Origin: JAAUSY01 sp964526735 | Lineage (GTDB): Bacteria > Chloroflexota > Chloroflexia > Chloroflexales > Chloroflexaceae | Direction: 5' to 3' | Length of the DNA: 55,161 nucleotides | Assembly: GCA_964526735.1 (NCBI GenBank) | Contig: CAZGLO010000018.1 | Coordinates: forward strand, 1 to 55,161 | Part shown: in pieces, positions 1-8,429 of the stretch | Layout: each line of letters begins with the position of its first letter | Numbering within the stretch: position 1 is the stretch's first letter | Made by a program: the position numbers and the translations under genes | Notes under the pieces: generated by a model | Told to the model about the DNA's origin: nothing | The model's database searches: none | Seen by the model: only the letters and a program-made list of their open reading frames with translations

Positions 1-128
1 AAAGCCCTTATATCCCAGGGCTAAAGCACCTGGGCTTTACGGGCTATCCGTAAAACCGTCTCTTTGCGCTTAATGATAGCACAAACACATCATATAGACA
101 AGGTTACGCTACGGTTATGCTTGAGGAA
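1..128. other. Window edge, no gene seen
   Basis: No convincing coding frame is present. An inverted repeat, CCCAGG (14-19) with CCTGGG (29-34), and a nearby AAAGCCC/GGGCTTT pair (1-7 with 32-38) could form competing hairpins beyond the stop of the radical SAM gene. There is no clean T-run, so a terminator role is only possible. Confidence 0.3.
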
Positions 129-1181
129 TCAGTAGCCCAAAATCATTCGGATGGTTGGCCACAATGGGCTTGCATTCAACTGCTCTGGGGTTTCTTTACC
201 ATGGTAGACGAAATCCGCCAGAGAGCGGTGCATATTTGCGATATGCTGTCGCCCTTGCGTCATATCGCGGAAAGCGTGGTGCTTCAACAGCAACGCCGCC
301 TCATTACGCGGTGTGAGCACGCCTTCGTAGAACTGGTGGGGCGGGCGGATGTTGAGCGCAAGCATATCACAGTGATGCACAAGCGTCGCATTCCGTTCAG
401 TGCGGTACGATCGTATCGGCATAGAGTGGTTCGGATAGAGATCGCGGTAGTAGCTGGTTGGGTACGTCCCGATCCGCAGGAGCAGCTCGTTGACGCGGTT
501 GAAATGGATGCGATCAGGGATGTGGAGGTAGTCCCACAGCACAAAATCCACCCCTACATCGCTGCATGCTCGCAACAGCCCTGACAACACATAGTTCGTA
601 TCGTTGACGTAGGGCAAAATAGGCGCAATGGCGACACCAATCGGGATACCGGCCCGCTTCAACTGTGAGAGAATGTCAAGCCGGAGGCCAGGCGGCGGAG
701 ATTTGCCGTCAAGGCGCTCGGCGAGGTAGGGATCGACCGTCAGAATGGTCATGATGACCATTGCCAGGCTTTGCTCGTTGATACGCTGAATAAGCGGCAA
801 GTCTTCAAGCACCCCAATACCCTTCGTTAGGATAGTGCACGGCTGACCAACATCGGCAAAAACCTGCAACACTTGCCGCGTGATACGGTAGTTCTGCTCG
901 ACGGGCTGATAGGGGTCGCTCAGCGCGGTGATGCCAACCAGCTCGCCGCGGTTCATCGTTTCAAGCTCCTCCTTGAGCCGCCCAGGCATATCAAGCGGCA
1001 CCCGCACCTGCTCATTGAGCGGGCGGTCGTGATAAACCCATCCATCGCAGTAGGGGCAGCCAAATTCGCAACCCGCATAGATGCCAAGGGTATAGGAAGA
1101 GAGAAAAAATTCGTTGATCGTTGAACGACGAGCACCGCACACAGGGCCAGGTGGGAGCCGATCACGGATGTAGTAGGTCAT
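129..1181 (-). CDS. Radical SAM protein, SPL/Rv2578c-like
   Basis: This 350-residue protein has a CX3CX2C cluster (Cys38, Cys42, Cys45, in GCEFGCPYC), which binds the 4Fe-4S cluster that cleaves S-adenosylmethionine. The motif lies near the N-terminus and is followed by a TIM-barrel-like stretch (ALSDPYQPVEQ, then TILTVDP). The overall form resembles the spore-photoproduct-lyase-like radical SAM group that includes Rv2578c. The substrate is not evident; no partner gene adjoins it. The start ATG at 1181 follows AGAGACACC, a weak ribosome-binding site. Its assignment as radical SAM is firm; a DNA-repair role would be a guess. Confidence 0.85.
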   Translation of the reverse strand: MTYYIRDRLPPGPVCGARRSTINEFFLSSYTLGIYAGCEFGCPYCDGWVYHDRPLNEQVRVPLDMPGRLKEELETMNRGELVGITALSDPYQPVEQNYRITRQVLQVFADVGQPCTILTKGIGVLEDLPLIQRINEQSLAMVIMTILTVDPYLAERLDGKSPPPGLRLDILSQLKRAGIPIGVAIAPILPYVNDTNYVLSGLLRACSDVGVDFVLWDYLHIPDRIHFNRVNELLLRIGTYPTSYYRDLYPNHSMPIRSYRTERNATLVHHCDMLALNIRPPHQFYEGVLTPRNEAALLLKHHAFRDMTQGRQHIANMHRSLADFVYHGKETPEQLNASPLWPTIRMILGY

Positions 1182-1248
1182 GGTGTCTCTATTTACAGGT
1201 CGTTGGCCACTGCTGGTAGGTATTGATTAGGTTGTTGACAGGGTATTT

Positions 1249-2652
1249 TCATTGTATGCCAATTTCATCAGGAATTTCGGTTGTAATAACGAACGATGTA
1301 ATCTTCTCCACGCCGTCTGCCATCGCAGGTTCATCTGCCTTATATTCTACGATAAAGTGGCCAGGATCGATATCAGACCATACGCCTTGCGAATAGCGGT
1401 CGATGAGCCATTCACTGTGATAGAGATCTATCGTACGTGTTTCATTGGGGTGAACAATATCTACCAAGTCGCTGTCGAGGGGGATAAATTGACTTGCGAT
1501 CTTGCGTGCCTGATCGATAGTCATCGCCTTGGCATCGCTGAAGGTATAGGCCAAGCGCCACACGGAGTCTTGCTCATAGAGAACGGCGATTGTCCCATTC
1601 TCATACATCGTCGATCCCAATAAATCGGGGTCGCCGCTAGGTTGCCCGTGTTCTTTCTCCCACCGCGACCGATTTTCGCCAATCCCCCGGATTTCATTTG
1701 TTTGCCCTCCAGGCTCCTCTGGCATAAGCATAGATGGCGCATCTTCCTCCTCCTCGTCGGCAGGAGGCTGCGGTACATCTTGATCACGCGGCGGCGGCGG
1801 GGAAGGCGTTGGCGTGTCGTCAGGCGGAGGCTGCAACGATGGGTCATCCGACCGACCATCTGGATCATCTGGATCGTCCTGACCATCTGGATCATCTGGA
1901 TCGTCCTGCTCATCCTGACCTTCTTGCTCGTCCTGACCTTCCTGCTGCTCATCGTCTTGATCTGGAGGGCGACGCTGCTGGAGATCATCCTCAGTGCCGG
2001 TAGACCCAGTAGGAGTGTTTGTCGCCACCGGCTCAAGCGTATTATCAGCTTCTGGAGTCGGCTCTGCCTCCTCATCATCTTGCTCATCTTGCTCATCTTG
2101 CTCATCCTCGCCATCTGCAACCGACGATTGAGTGGGGAGCGGGTTTGGCATTATATCTGGTGGCCCTGGATACGGGGCTTGAGCGGTTGTCGGTGTGGGG
2201 TTGGGGCCAGGATAGGGATCTGTCTCTTCCTCATCAGGGGCCGGATATGCATCTTCCTCCTCATCAGGAGGAGGGTACGCATGAGTTGTTGCGGTAGGTG
2301 TTGGCGAAGAGGCCGTTGTGGCAGTTTCTGTCGGTGTGGCAGGCGGATCCGTAGCAGGTGGGTCAGTAGCGTCGGGTTGCTCAAAAGGCGCAACGGTGTT
2401 GGTGGGGAGGAGAGGCTCAATCGTGGCGGGGAAGGTTACTGGTGCAACGGCTTCGGTTGGAGCAGTGGTGGTGCCTTTTATAGTTGCGATGGTGTCGGGA
2501 GGAGTATCAGAACCACTGCGTACGACTGCGAGAATACCAACGATGGTAAGAGAGAGAAAGAACGTGGAGAGAAAGCCGGAGAGGAACGGATAGCGGAAAA
2601 CGAGTGTCCGAAGAGTAGCTTGGGTTTGGGAAATGAGTTCCTTAACGTTCAC
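1249..2652 (-). CDS. Membrane-anchored protein with acidic/Pro-rich linker and unknown C-terminal domain
   Basis: I do not recognise this 467-residue protein. Residues about 23-45 form one hydrophobic membrane segment. Residues about 46-320 are low complexity: Thr/Pro-rich, then YPxPDEEE and PYPGP units, then DEQ and DDPD repeats encoded by tandem 9-18 bp DNA repeats. The last 140 residues look globular (start near ENRSRWEKEHGQP, later DLYHSEW and HFIVEY) and probably sit outside the cell. The start is uncertain: the GTG at 2652 lies inside a decamer tandem repeat and has no clear Shine-Dalgarno. The long plus-strand frames here are antisense shadows of the repeats. Confidence 0.7.
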   Translation of the reverse strand: MNVKELISQTQATLRTLVFRYPFLSGFLSTFFLSLTIVGILAVVRSGSDTPPDTIATIKGTTTAPTEAVAPVTFPATIEPLLPTNTVAPFEQPDATDPPATDPPATPTETATTASSPTPTATTHAYPPPDEEEDAYPAPDEEETDPYPGPNPTPTTAQAPYPGPPDIMPNPLPTQSSVADGEDEQDEQDEQDDEEAEPTPEADNTLEPVATNTPTGSTGTEDDLQQRRPPDQDDEQQEGQDEQEGQDEQDDPDDPDGQDDPDDPDGRSDDPSLQPPPDDTPTPSPPPPRDQDVPQPPADEEEEDAPSMLMPEEPGGQTNEIRGIGENRSRWEKEHGQPSGDPDLLGSTMYENGTIAVLYEQDSVWRLAYTFSDAKAMTIDQARKIASQFIPLDSDLVDIVHPNETRTIDLYHSEWLIDRYSQGVWSDIDPGHFIVEYKADEPAMADGVEKITSFVITTEIPDEIGIQ

Positions 2653-2710
2653 AGACGTTCACAGACGCTTATAGACGTTTATAGACGCTCACAGATACTC
2701 ACCGACGCTC
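2651..2710. repeat. Six 10-bp tandem repeats upstream of the linker protein
   Basis: Six adjacent decamers related to acagacgttc (acagacgctt, atagacgttt, atagacgctc and so on) fill the junction before the 467-residue gene and touch its apparent start codon. Confidence 0.85.
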
Positions 2711-2754
2711 GGATCCAGCAGTATTTCCCCGTTCGGTAGCCAACACGGTCTGCA

Positions 2755-3027
2755 TTAGCTATCGTCGGTATCGCTGGTACCGCCAGTATCGCTAGTATCA
2801 TCATTGGCGAGAGCAACAGAGAGCGTTTGAAAGACCTGCGGGTCGTGGAATAACCGAACCAAGGCTGTAGCAACATCGGTTCCAAATAGGACATTCCACG
2901 GCTCATTGGCGAAGGGGTCTCGTGCTCCGTGGATGGCAATGCCATCGCCATAGAAGGTGATACTCAGATCACCCTCACGATAGACAAACCGCCCATCTTC
3001 TTCAGTAATCGTGTATTCCTCGCTCAT
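2755..3027 (-). CDS. Hypothetical small acidic protein
   Basis: A 90-residue protein without a recognised family. The N-terminal part alternates polar and hydrophobic residues (RFVYREGDLSITFYGDGIAIHG), suggesting a small beta structure; the tail is Asp/Ser/Thr-rich (DTSDTGGTSDTDDS) and encoded by short DNA repeats. The ATG at 3027 follows AGGGTAACAT, a reasonable ribosome-binding site. It lies just downstream of two tRNA genes on the same strand and may share their transcript. Confidence 0.6.
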   Translation of the reverse strand: MSEEYTITEEDGRFVYREGDLSITFYGDGIAIHGARDPFANEPWNVLFGTDVATALVRLFHDPQVFQTLSVALANDDTSDTGGTSDTDDS

Positions 3028-3133
3028 ATGTTACCCTAGGCTGTGTGTTCAAAGGAGAATATCGGCCGCAACAAAATTGCCAGGACAGCATGACGTTGAA
3101 GGAAGGAAGCACACTCAGTGCTCTTGGGGGTGT

Positions 3134-3207
3134 TGGCTGGGGGACAGGGACTCGAACCCCAACCACCTGATCCAGAGTCAGGCGTTCTACCGTTAAACTA
3201 TCCCCCA
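3134..3207 (-). tRNA. tRNA-Gln(CTG)
   Basis: The minus strand folds as a cloverleaf with acceptor TGGGGGA/TCCCCCA, anticodon stem CCTGA/TCAGG and loop CTCTGGA, giving anticodon CTG (reads CAG, glutamine). The T-arm is GGTTCGAGTCC, and a 3' CCA is encoded. It lies eight bases downstream of tRNA-Leu and is likely processed from the same precursor. Confidence 0.95.
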
Positions 3208-3215
3208 AAGCTACG

Positions 3216-3302
<87 letters not shown>

Positions 3303-3334
3303 ATACGAAACCCTCAATCAGCTTCGTGGCAGCT

Positions 3335-3363
3335 ATTGTACCACAGAAGAGAGCGGTGTGCAA
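3335..3363 (-). promoter_or_regulatory. Sigma-70-type promoter for the tRNA pair
   Basis: On the minus strand TTGCAC (3358-3363), a 17-base spacer and TACAAT (3335-3340) precede tRNA-Leu by about 33 bases. Confidence 0.75.
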
Positions 3364-3458
3364 CTAGGAAACGTGATCATCGCGGCATCATCGCGGCCAG
3401 AAGAGCATCAGAGCCGGTTGTCTCACCGCAATACCCGACGTTATTATGGCAATTCCTA

Positions 3459-3487
3459 TTGCCATCTGCCGTTCAAAAGGCTATAAT
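3459..3487 (+). promoter_or_regulatory. Sigma-70-type promoter for the AAA ATPase gene
   Basis: TTGCCA (3459-3464), a 17-base spacer and a consensus TATAAT (3482-3487) lie 78 bases before the chosen ATG at 3566. Confidence 0.8.
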
Positions 3488-3565
3488 ACTGTATATGGGG
3501 TAAATACCTACCTTCTTTTCGTATGCTACACGTGTCAACCCTGTTCCTGTTGGATGGAGGCCATT

Positions 3566-4963
3566 ATGAATTTTCGATTGAGTGAGTTTGTGCCCGACGA
3601 AGCTCCTCCAGAAGAAAGCCCCCCTCAAGATGATATCAACAGCAATCTGCGAGTTTCCATACCCCAGCAGCCCTCCTCCATTGAAGAGACGGGGCTTAAC
3701 ATGGGGTTTCTCAACGACCTCATCCTCAAAGTCATCTACTTTAGTGGCAATATCACGGGGCGAAAACTCGAAGAAACGGTAAAGCTCCCCTTCCTCAACG
3801 TCATTGATAGAGTACTTGAATACCTGAAAATGGAGGAATATGTCGATATTATTGGCTCTGAAGGGGGGTTTAGCGAGCGGGCTTTTCAATATGTCATTGC
3901 GCGCAAGGGAGTGGATAAAGTCCACGAAGTGCTTGAGCGCAACCAGTATGCAGGAGCTGCGCCTGTCCCCTTTCACCAATACGTCGATATGGTTAACAAG
4001 CAATCTATCGACAATATGGTGGTTGATCAAGCAGCAATTCGGGAAGCATTCAGCCATTTGGTCGTGAGCCAGAAGATGCTTGACCGGATCGGCCCGGCTG
4101 CCAACTCTGCGCGGTCTCTCTTTCTCTACGGGCCTCCGGGGAACGGCAAGACGACCATCTCAGAAGGTATCGCCAACCTTCTGCCTGGTCATATTCTTAT
4201 CCCTCACGCGGTTGAGGTCGATGGCCAAGTTATCAAGCTTTTCGACCCATTGAACCATAAAGTGGTTGTTGAGAATGAGGTTAGCCACGCCGATGAAGAA
4301 GGGCCATTTGGCGGTGGAGAAACAAAAAGTTCGCTTTCATATTCGCCAGATGCGCGATGGATCGTCTGCAAACGCCCAAACGTCGTGGTGGGAGGCGAAC
4401 TCATCCTCGATCAGCTGGAACTTATCTTCGACCCCATCTCCAAAGTGTATGAGGCACCGTTCCAGATGAAGTCAAACGGAGGTCTTTTCCTCATTGACGA
4501 CTTTGGGCGGCAGAAATGTAGCCCCGACGACCTCCTCAACCGCTGGATCGTGCCGTTGGAGAAGCAAGTTGACTATCTTGCGCTCCAAACGGGGAAGAAG
4601 ATCGCCATTCCCTTCGATGTGCTGATCGTCTTTTCGACCAACCTCTCGCCAAAAGACCTCGTGGATGATGCGTTCTTGCGGCGTATTCGGCACAAGATCG
4701 AAGTGCCCAACCCCTCTCCCAACGAGTTTCGGGAGATTTTTAAGCGCGTTTCAAAGGGGAAAAATATTCCCTATAGCGATGATGGGCTACGATATCTCAT
4801 CCAAGAGCACTATATGAAGACTGGCCGCGACCTCCGCGCGTGCCATCCCCGCGACCTCTGTGAGCAAATACGGGATGAGGCAAAATATCGTGGTATTCAG
4901 CCATCAATGACCAAAGAACTCATAGACCGCGCATGCGAAGCGTATTTTGTGCGGCTCACATAA
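3566..4963 (+). CDS. AAA+ family ATPase
   Basis: A 465-residue cytoplasmic ATPase. After an acidic N-terminal tail and a winged-helix-like stretch (about 45-120), the AAA core has Walker A GPPGNGKT (about 189-196) and Walker B LFLIDDFG (about 306-313), plus an arginine-rich sensor region (DAFLRRIRHK). The start was set at 3566 because GGAGG sits five bases upstream; the frame stays open 40 codons further back but that stretch contains the promoter. It stands directly ahead of cpaF, so it may act with type IV pilus/Tad-like secretion, but the substrate is unknown. Confidence 0.85.
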   Translation: MNFRLSEFVPDEAPPEESPPQDDINSNLRVSIPQQPSSIEETGLNMGFLNDLILKVIYFSGNITGRKLEETVKLPFLNVIDRVLEYLKMEEYVDIIGSEGGFSERAFQYVIARKGVDKVHEVLERNQYAGAAPVPFHQYVDMVNKQSIDNMVVDQAAIREAFSHLVVSQKMLDRIGPAANSARSLFLYGPPGNGKTTISEGIANLLPGHILIPHAVEVDGQVIKLFDPLNHKVVVENEVSHADEEGPFGGGETKSSLSYSPDARWIVCKRPNVVVGGELILDQLELIFDPISKVYEAPFQMKSNGGLFLIDDFGRQKCSPDDLLNRWIVPLEKQVDYLALQTGKKIAIPFDVLIVFSTNLSPKDLVDDAFLRRIRHKIEVPNPSPNEFREIFKRVSKGKNIPYSDDGLRYLIQEHYMKTGRDLRACHPRDLCEQIRDEAKYRGIQPSMTKELIDRACEAYFVRLT

Positions 4964-5043
4964 GAACAACCCCAACGCCGCGGCACACGCACAAAGTGCG
5001 CGCTGAGCATATGTAGTAAAAATACCGTAGAAAGGGTGCACGT

Positions 5044-6531
5044 ATGGCACTGCTAGGCAACAAGAAGAAGCCCGACCCCAAACAATCTCCCCCCCCAAAG
5101 GCTTCCCCTAAGAATGGGGAAGAAAAGAAAGAACAAGCCGCACCTCCCGCGGAAAAACCTGCCGAGAAACCCGAAAAGAGTACTGCCACCTCTCCCGTTG
5201 ATGAGGATATGCAAGTCGGCATACCCGATAACCGAACCCAAACGCCCATTGGCGCAGAGCGGTATCAAGAACTGGTCGAGTTGTCGCTCTCTATCGTCGA
5301 CCGCATTCAAGCATCACTTGGCTCGCAAACCAACTTGGAGCGTAGCCCTGAAACGCAAAAAATGCTGCAAGAGCGGTTTGCCCACTTTGTGCGGCAGATG
5401 AATATCCCGCTTGATGAGAAGCAGAACGAGCACAATAAGCTCTTCCGGCTTGTCTACGATGAGATATTGGGCTTTGGGCCGATGCAAGCGCTCATCGAAT
5501 CCGAAGATATCTCTGAGATTATGGTCAATGGCCCCAACCGCGTCTACATTGAGAAGAAGGGCAAGCTGCAGGTCGCGCCTATCGTCTTTGCGCACAACGA
5601 CCACCTGCTCAAGATTATCGACCGCATTGTCCGCCCGTTGGGACGCCGTATCGACCGCAAGTGGCCATTGGTCGACGCCCGCCTTCCCGATGGCAGCCGG
5701 GTGAATGCGGTCATTCCCCCCTGCGCCATCGACGGGAGCATCATCACCATTCGTAAGTTCTCCAAGAACAAGCTGCGGGTGCAAGACCTCATCAACTTTG
5801 GCGCGTTCACCCCGCAAATGGCTGATTTTCTAGAGGCGATTGTGGTGGGGCGGCGTAATATCATCATTTCTGGGGGCACCGGCTCTGGGAAGACCACGTT
5901 GATTAACTGTCTCTCCAACTTTATCCCCGTGAAAGAGCGGGTGGTGACGATTGAGGACAGTGCTGAGCTGCAACTCATCCAAGACCACGTCGTGCGGCTT
6001 GAGGCCAAACCGGCGGACGTTGATGGCACGGGGCGCGTGAGCATCCGCGACCTGGTGATTAACGCCCTGCGTATGCGTCCTGAGCGTATCATCATTGGTG
6101 AGTGTCGTGGCGGGGAGACGCTTGACCTTCTCCAGGCGATGAATACCGGCCACGATGGCTCAATGGCGACGCTCCACTCCAACAGCCCGCGTGAGGCGAT
6201 TGGCCGTACGGAGACGATGTGCATGATGGCGGGGATGGATCTCCCCCTCGCCGTGATCCGCCGGACGATCTCTTCCGCCGTCCACTTTTATATCCAGCAG
6301 TCGCGCCTTGACGATGGGCAGCGTAAAGTGACCTATGTCACCGAGGTGCAAGGGATGGAAGGCGAGTCGGTGGTGATGTCGGACATCTTCAAGCTGGAGA
6401 TATTGGGGAGAGGCCCGGATGGCAAGCTCACGACCGAACACCGTGCGTCGGGGGTACGGCCCAAGTGTACGCCGCAATTGGAGGCAGCGGGGTTCAAGTT
6501 GCCGCCGAGTGTGTTTGGTATCAAGCTGTAG
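5044..6531 (+). CDS. cpaF: CpaF/TadA-type secretion ATPase
   Basis: A 495-residue member of the GspE/VirB11 ATPase family. A Lys/Pro/Ala-rich disordered N-terminus (about 1-60) precedes the N-domain and a RecA-like core with Walker A GGTGSGKTTL (about 276-285), an Asp box around TIEDSAEL and a His box (DGSMATLHSNSP). Such ATPases power assembly of Flp/Tad pili or archaellum-like filaments from the cytoplasmic face of the membrane. The platform proteins TadB/TadC do not follow; the next gene is convergent. The ATG at 5044 follows GTAGAAAGGGTGCACGT, related to the recurrent pre-start motif seen elsewhere in the window. Confidence 0.9.
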   Translation: MALLGNKKKPDPKQSPPPKASPKNGEEKKEQAAPPAEKPAEKPEKSTATSPVDEDMQVGIPDNRTQTPIGAERYQELVELSLSIVDRIQASLGSQTNLERSPETQKMLQERFAHFVRQMNIPLDEKQNEHNKLFRLVYDEILGFGPMQALIESEDISEIMVNGPNRVYIEKKGKLQVAPIVFAHNDHLLKIIDRIVRPLGRRIDRKWPLVDARLPDGSRVNAVIPPCAIDGSIITIRKFSKNKLRVQDLINFGAFTPQMADFLEAIVVGRRNIIISGGTGSGKTTLINCLSNFIPVKERVVTIEDSAELQLIQDHVVRLEAKPADVDGTGRVSIRDLVINALRMRPERIIIGECRGGETLDLLQAMNTGHDGSMATLHSNSPREAIGRTETMCMMAGMDLPLAVIRRTISSAVHFYIQQSRLDDGQRKVTYVTEVQGMEGESVVMSDIFKLEILGRGPDGKLTTEHRASGVRPKCTPQLEAAGFKLPPSVFGIKL

Positions 6532-6589
6532 ATATATTAAGCGGGGTTGATTGCTTTCGAGTTCGTTATAGCTCGTAGAGAGCGACTCT

Positions 6590-6644
6590 AAAGGGGAGCC
6601 TACCCAACCACATTCTATGTGTGGAGCGGTGTAGACTCCCCTTT
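6590..6644. terminator. Hairpin between convergent genes
   Basis: A perfect 9-bp stem AAAGGGGAG (6590-6598) / CTCCCCTTT (6636-6644) with an inner CCACA/TGTGG hairpin lies between the stops of cpaF and the FabG-like gene. It could end transcription from both sides, though the T-tracts are short. Confidence 0.6.
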
Positions 6645-6664
6645 CCGTTTCGGTGCTTGTGTTC

Positions 6665-7417
6665 TTAACTGGTCATCGCCCAACCGCCATCGACGGCAAG
6701 CATTTGACCAGTCACATAGGAGGCGAGAGGCGATGCTAAGAAAGCGACCGCTCCTGCCACCTCGTCTGGCTGTCCGACCCGCCGTTGCGCAATGGTTAGC
6801 TCGCCCCATGCACGGATATCAGACGGGATCACGCCAAGCAGATCGGTTTCGATCAACCCAGGCGCGACGACGTTGATATTGATATGCCACGCGGCCATTT
6901 CGCGGGCCAGGGTACGGGTGAGACCCAACACCCCGCCAAGGGCGGCACAATAGTGGGTCTGCCCCGGAAAGCCAATCACGCCCTGCAGACCAGCGATGTT
7001 GACAATGCGGCCGTAGCGCTGCAATACCATATATCGCATTACGGCGCGGCAAGTGTGGTACACGCCGGTTAGGTTTGTATCAAGGATATCGCGCCAATCG
7101 GTGGCGGTCATTTCCCATATCGGCACGTGGGTGGTCATCCCAGCACTGTTGACCAAAATATCAATGCGGTCGTGCTGGTGGCGGACGTGATCAACCAATG
7201 CATTGACCGCCGATGCATCACGGACATCAGTTTGAATACCAGCGACTTCTCCGGGCAATTCGTGGCACAATTCAATCGTTTTTTGCGCTTCTTCAGTGTT
7301 TTGGAGATAACAGAACACCACGCGCGCCCCGTAGGTGGCGAGGGTTTGTACCACCGTCCGACCAATCCCGCGTGAGCCACCCGTCACAATTGCCACTTGA
7401 TTGGTAAGGTCTATCAT
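6665..7417 (-). CDS. FabG-like SDR lacking catalytic Ser and Lys
   Basis: A 250-residue short-chain dehydrogenase fold closely related to its upstream neighbour FabG. The nucleotide motif TGGSRGIG, the NSAG variant of NNAG and the Asn of DTNLTG are present. The active-site block reads NIAGLQG...HYCAAL: Tyr156 is kept, but the Ser 13 residues earlier is Gly143 and the Lys of YxxxK is Leu160 (codon CTT at 6938-6940). It is therefore probably poorly active or inactive as a ketoreductase while still binding NADP(H). The start at 7417 overlaps the fabG stop as ATGA, so the two are translationally coupled; an upstream ATG at 7429 is less likely. Confidence 0.85.
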   Translation of the reverse strand: MIDLTNQVAIVTGGSRGIGRTVVQTLATYGARVVFCYLQNTEEAQKTIELCHELPGEVAGIQTDVRDASAVNALVDHVRHQHDRIDILVNSAGMTTHVPIWEMTATDWRDILDTNLTGVYHTCRAVMRYMVLQRYGRIVNIAGLQGVIGFPGQTHYCAALGGVLGLTRTLAREMAAWHININVVAPGLIETDLLGVIPSDIRAWGELTIAQRRVGQPDEVAGAVAFLASPLASYVTGQMLAVDGGWAMTS

Positions 7418-8160
7418 GGCATCACCCATCCACCATCTACAGTCAACACTTGTCCCGTAATATATGAGGATCGTGGCGACGCGAGAAAGGCAATAGATGC
7501 AGCGACTTCTTCAACGGTGCCAAACCGCTTGAGGGCAATCGCACTCAGCGCCCACTCACGGAGGGCAGGCGAGACGGTGTCGAGAAGCTCGGTTTCGATG
7601 TAGCCCGGGGCCACAACATTGACCGTAATACCTTCGCTTGCCACTTCACGCGCCATCGAGCGGGACAGCCCAACTAACCCTGCCTTGGCAGCAGCATAGT
7701 TGGCTTGGCCAACATTGCCCGCCAAGCCAGCCAACGACCCCACGCTCACAATCCGACCGTAACGCTGCTGACGCATCACGGGCAGCGCTGTCCGGCAACA
7801 GAGAAACACAGCCGTGAGGTCAGTGTCAATTACTTTGTTCCATCGTTCTTCGTTCATGCGAAGAAACGGAGCATCGGCGGTCACTCCTGCATTATTGACG
7901 AGAATATCGAGACGCCCCCATTGTTGGAGCGTCGCCTCGACCATCCTCTGCACCGCCGGTTCTTCGCGAACATCGGCTGCATGGAGTATCGCCTCACCGC
8001 CATCTTGTGTGATGCAATCGATGACATCTTGCGCTGCTGCTCTATTATTGCAATAGTTTACAACAACACGTGCCCCTTGCTGTGCAAGCTCGATGGCCGC
8101 AGCCCGACCTATCCCACGTGATGCTCCCGTCACAATCGCAACCTGGCCTTGCAGCGACAT
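7414..8160 (-). CDS. fabG: 3-oxoacyl-ACP reductase FabG
   Basis: A 248-residue SDR that reduces 3-oxoacyl-ACP with NADPH in type II fatty-acid elongation. All hallmarks are visible: TGASRGIG near residue 12, NNAG, the catalytic Asn, Ser in VGSLAG, YAAAK, and the PGYIET motif. The ATG at 8160 follows a TAA stop of an unassigned frame and a weak GAGAG site. It is part of the fabH-fabD-fabG run, and its stop overlaps the start of the degenerate paralogue. Confidence 0.93.
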   Translation of the reverse strand: MSLQGQVAIVTGASRGIGRAAAIELAQQGARVVVNYCNNRAAAQDVIDCITQDGGEAILHAADVREEPAVQRMVEATLQQWGRLDILVNNAGVTADAPFLRMNEERWNKVIDTDLTAVFLCCRTALPVMRQQRYGRIVSVGSLAGLAGNVGQANYAAAKAGLVGLSRSMAREVASEGITVNVVAPGYIETELLDTVSPALREWALSAIALKRFGTVEEVAASIAFLASPRSSYITGQVLTVDGGWVMP

Positions 8161-8429
8161 TTAGTTACTCTCTACCATCATAGAAATAGCCCGTGGAACC
8201 CAGGTGGTGAGGTCGTCCTGGGATAGGAGGGCTTCACCCGTCGGCAAAACAGCGACGGCAGCCCCACGCGAATTCCGTTGCTCTCGACCCCTCAGAGAGA
8301 CCCCTTCGTTGGTATGTCCTCATTCCCTCACAAAGAGCAACACACCAAAAGGCAATCGTTGTACGTTAGACGTTCTCTCGCGTTCCTTCGTTGTTCCCTG
8401 CGGAACACCGATACGCCCTCCTCTGTGGC
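8161..8429 (-). other. fabD-fabG spacer, no assigned gene
   Basis: A 269-base gap where acpP is often found; no acyl carrier protein (DSL motif) is visible. One minus-strand frame stays open from about 8318 to the TAA at 8161-8163, reading RGAAVAVLPTGEALL and ending VPRAISMMVESN. It has no good start, so I regard it as a possible remnant or chance frame. Confidence 0.4.

Noticed and set aside
14..34. Terminator after the radical SAM gene
   Set aside because: CCCAGG/CCTGGG is short and not followed by a T-run on the minus strand; left as an uncertain inverted repeat.
1642..2739. 365-codon plus-strand frame rich in Arg, Ile and Trp
   Set aside because: It is the reverse reading of the acidic repeat region of the membrane-anchored protein and has no start signal.
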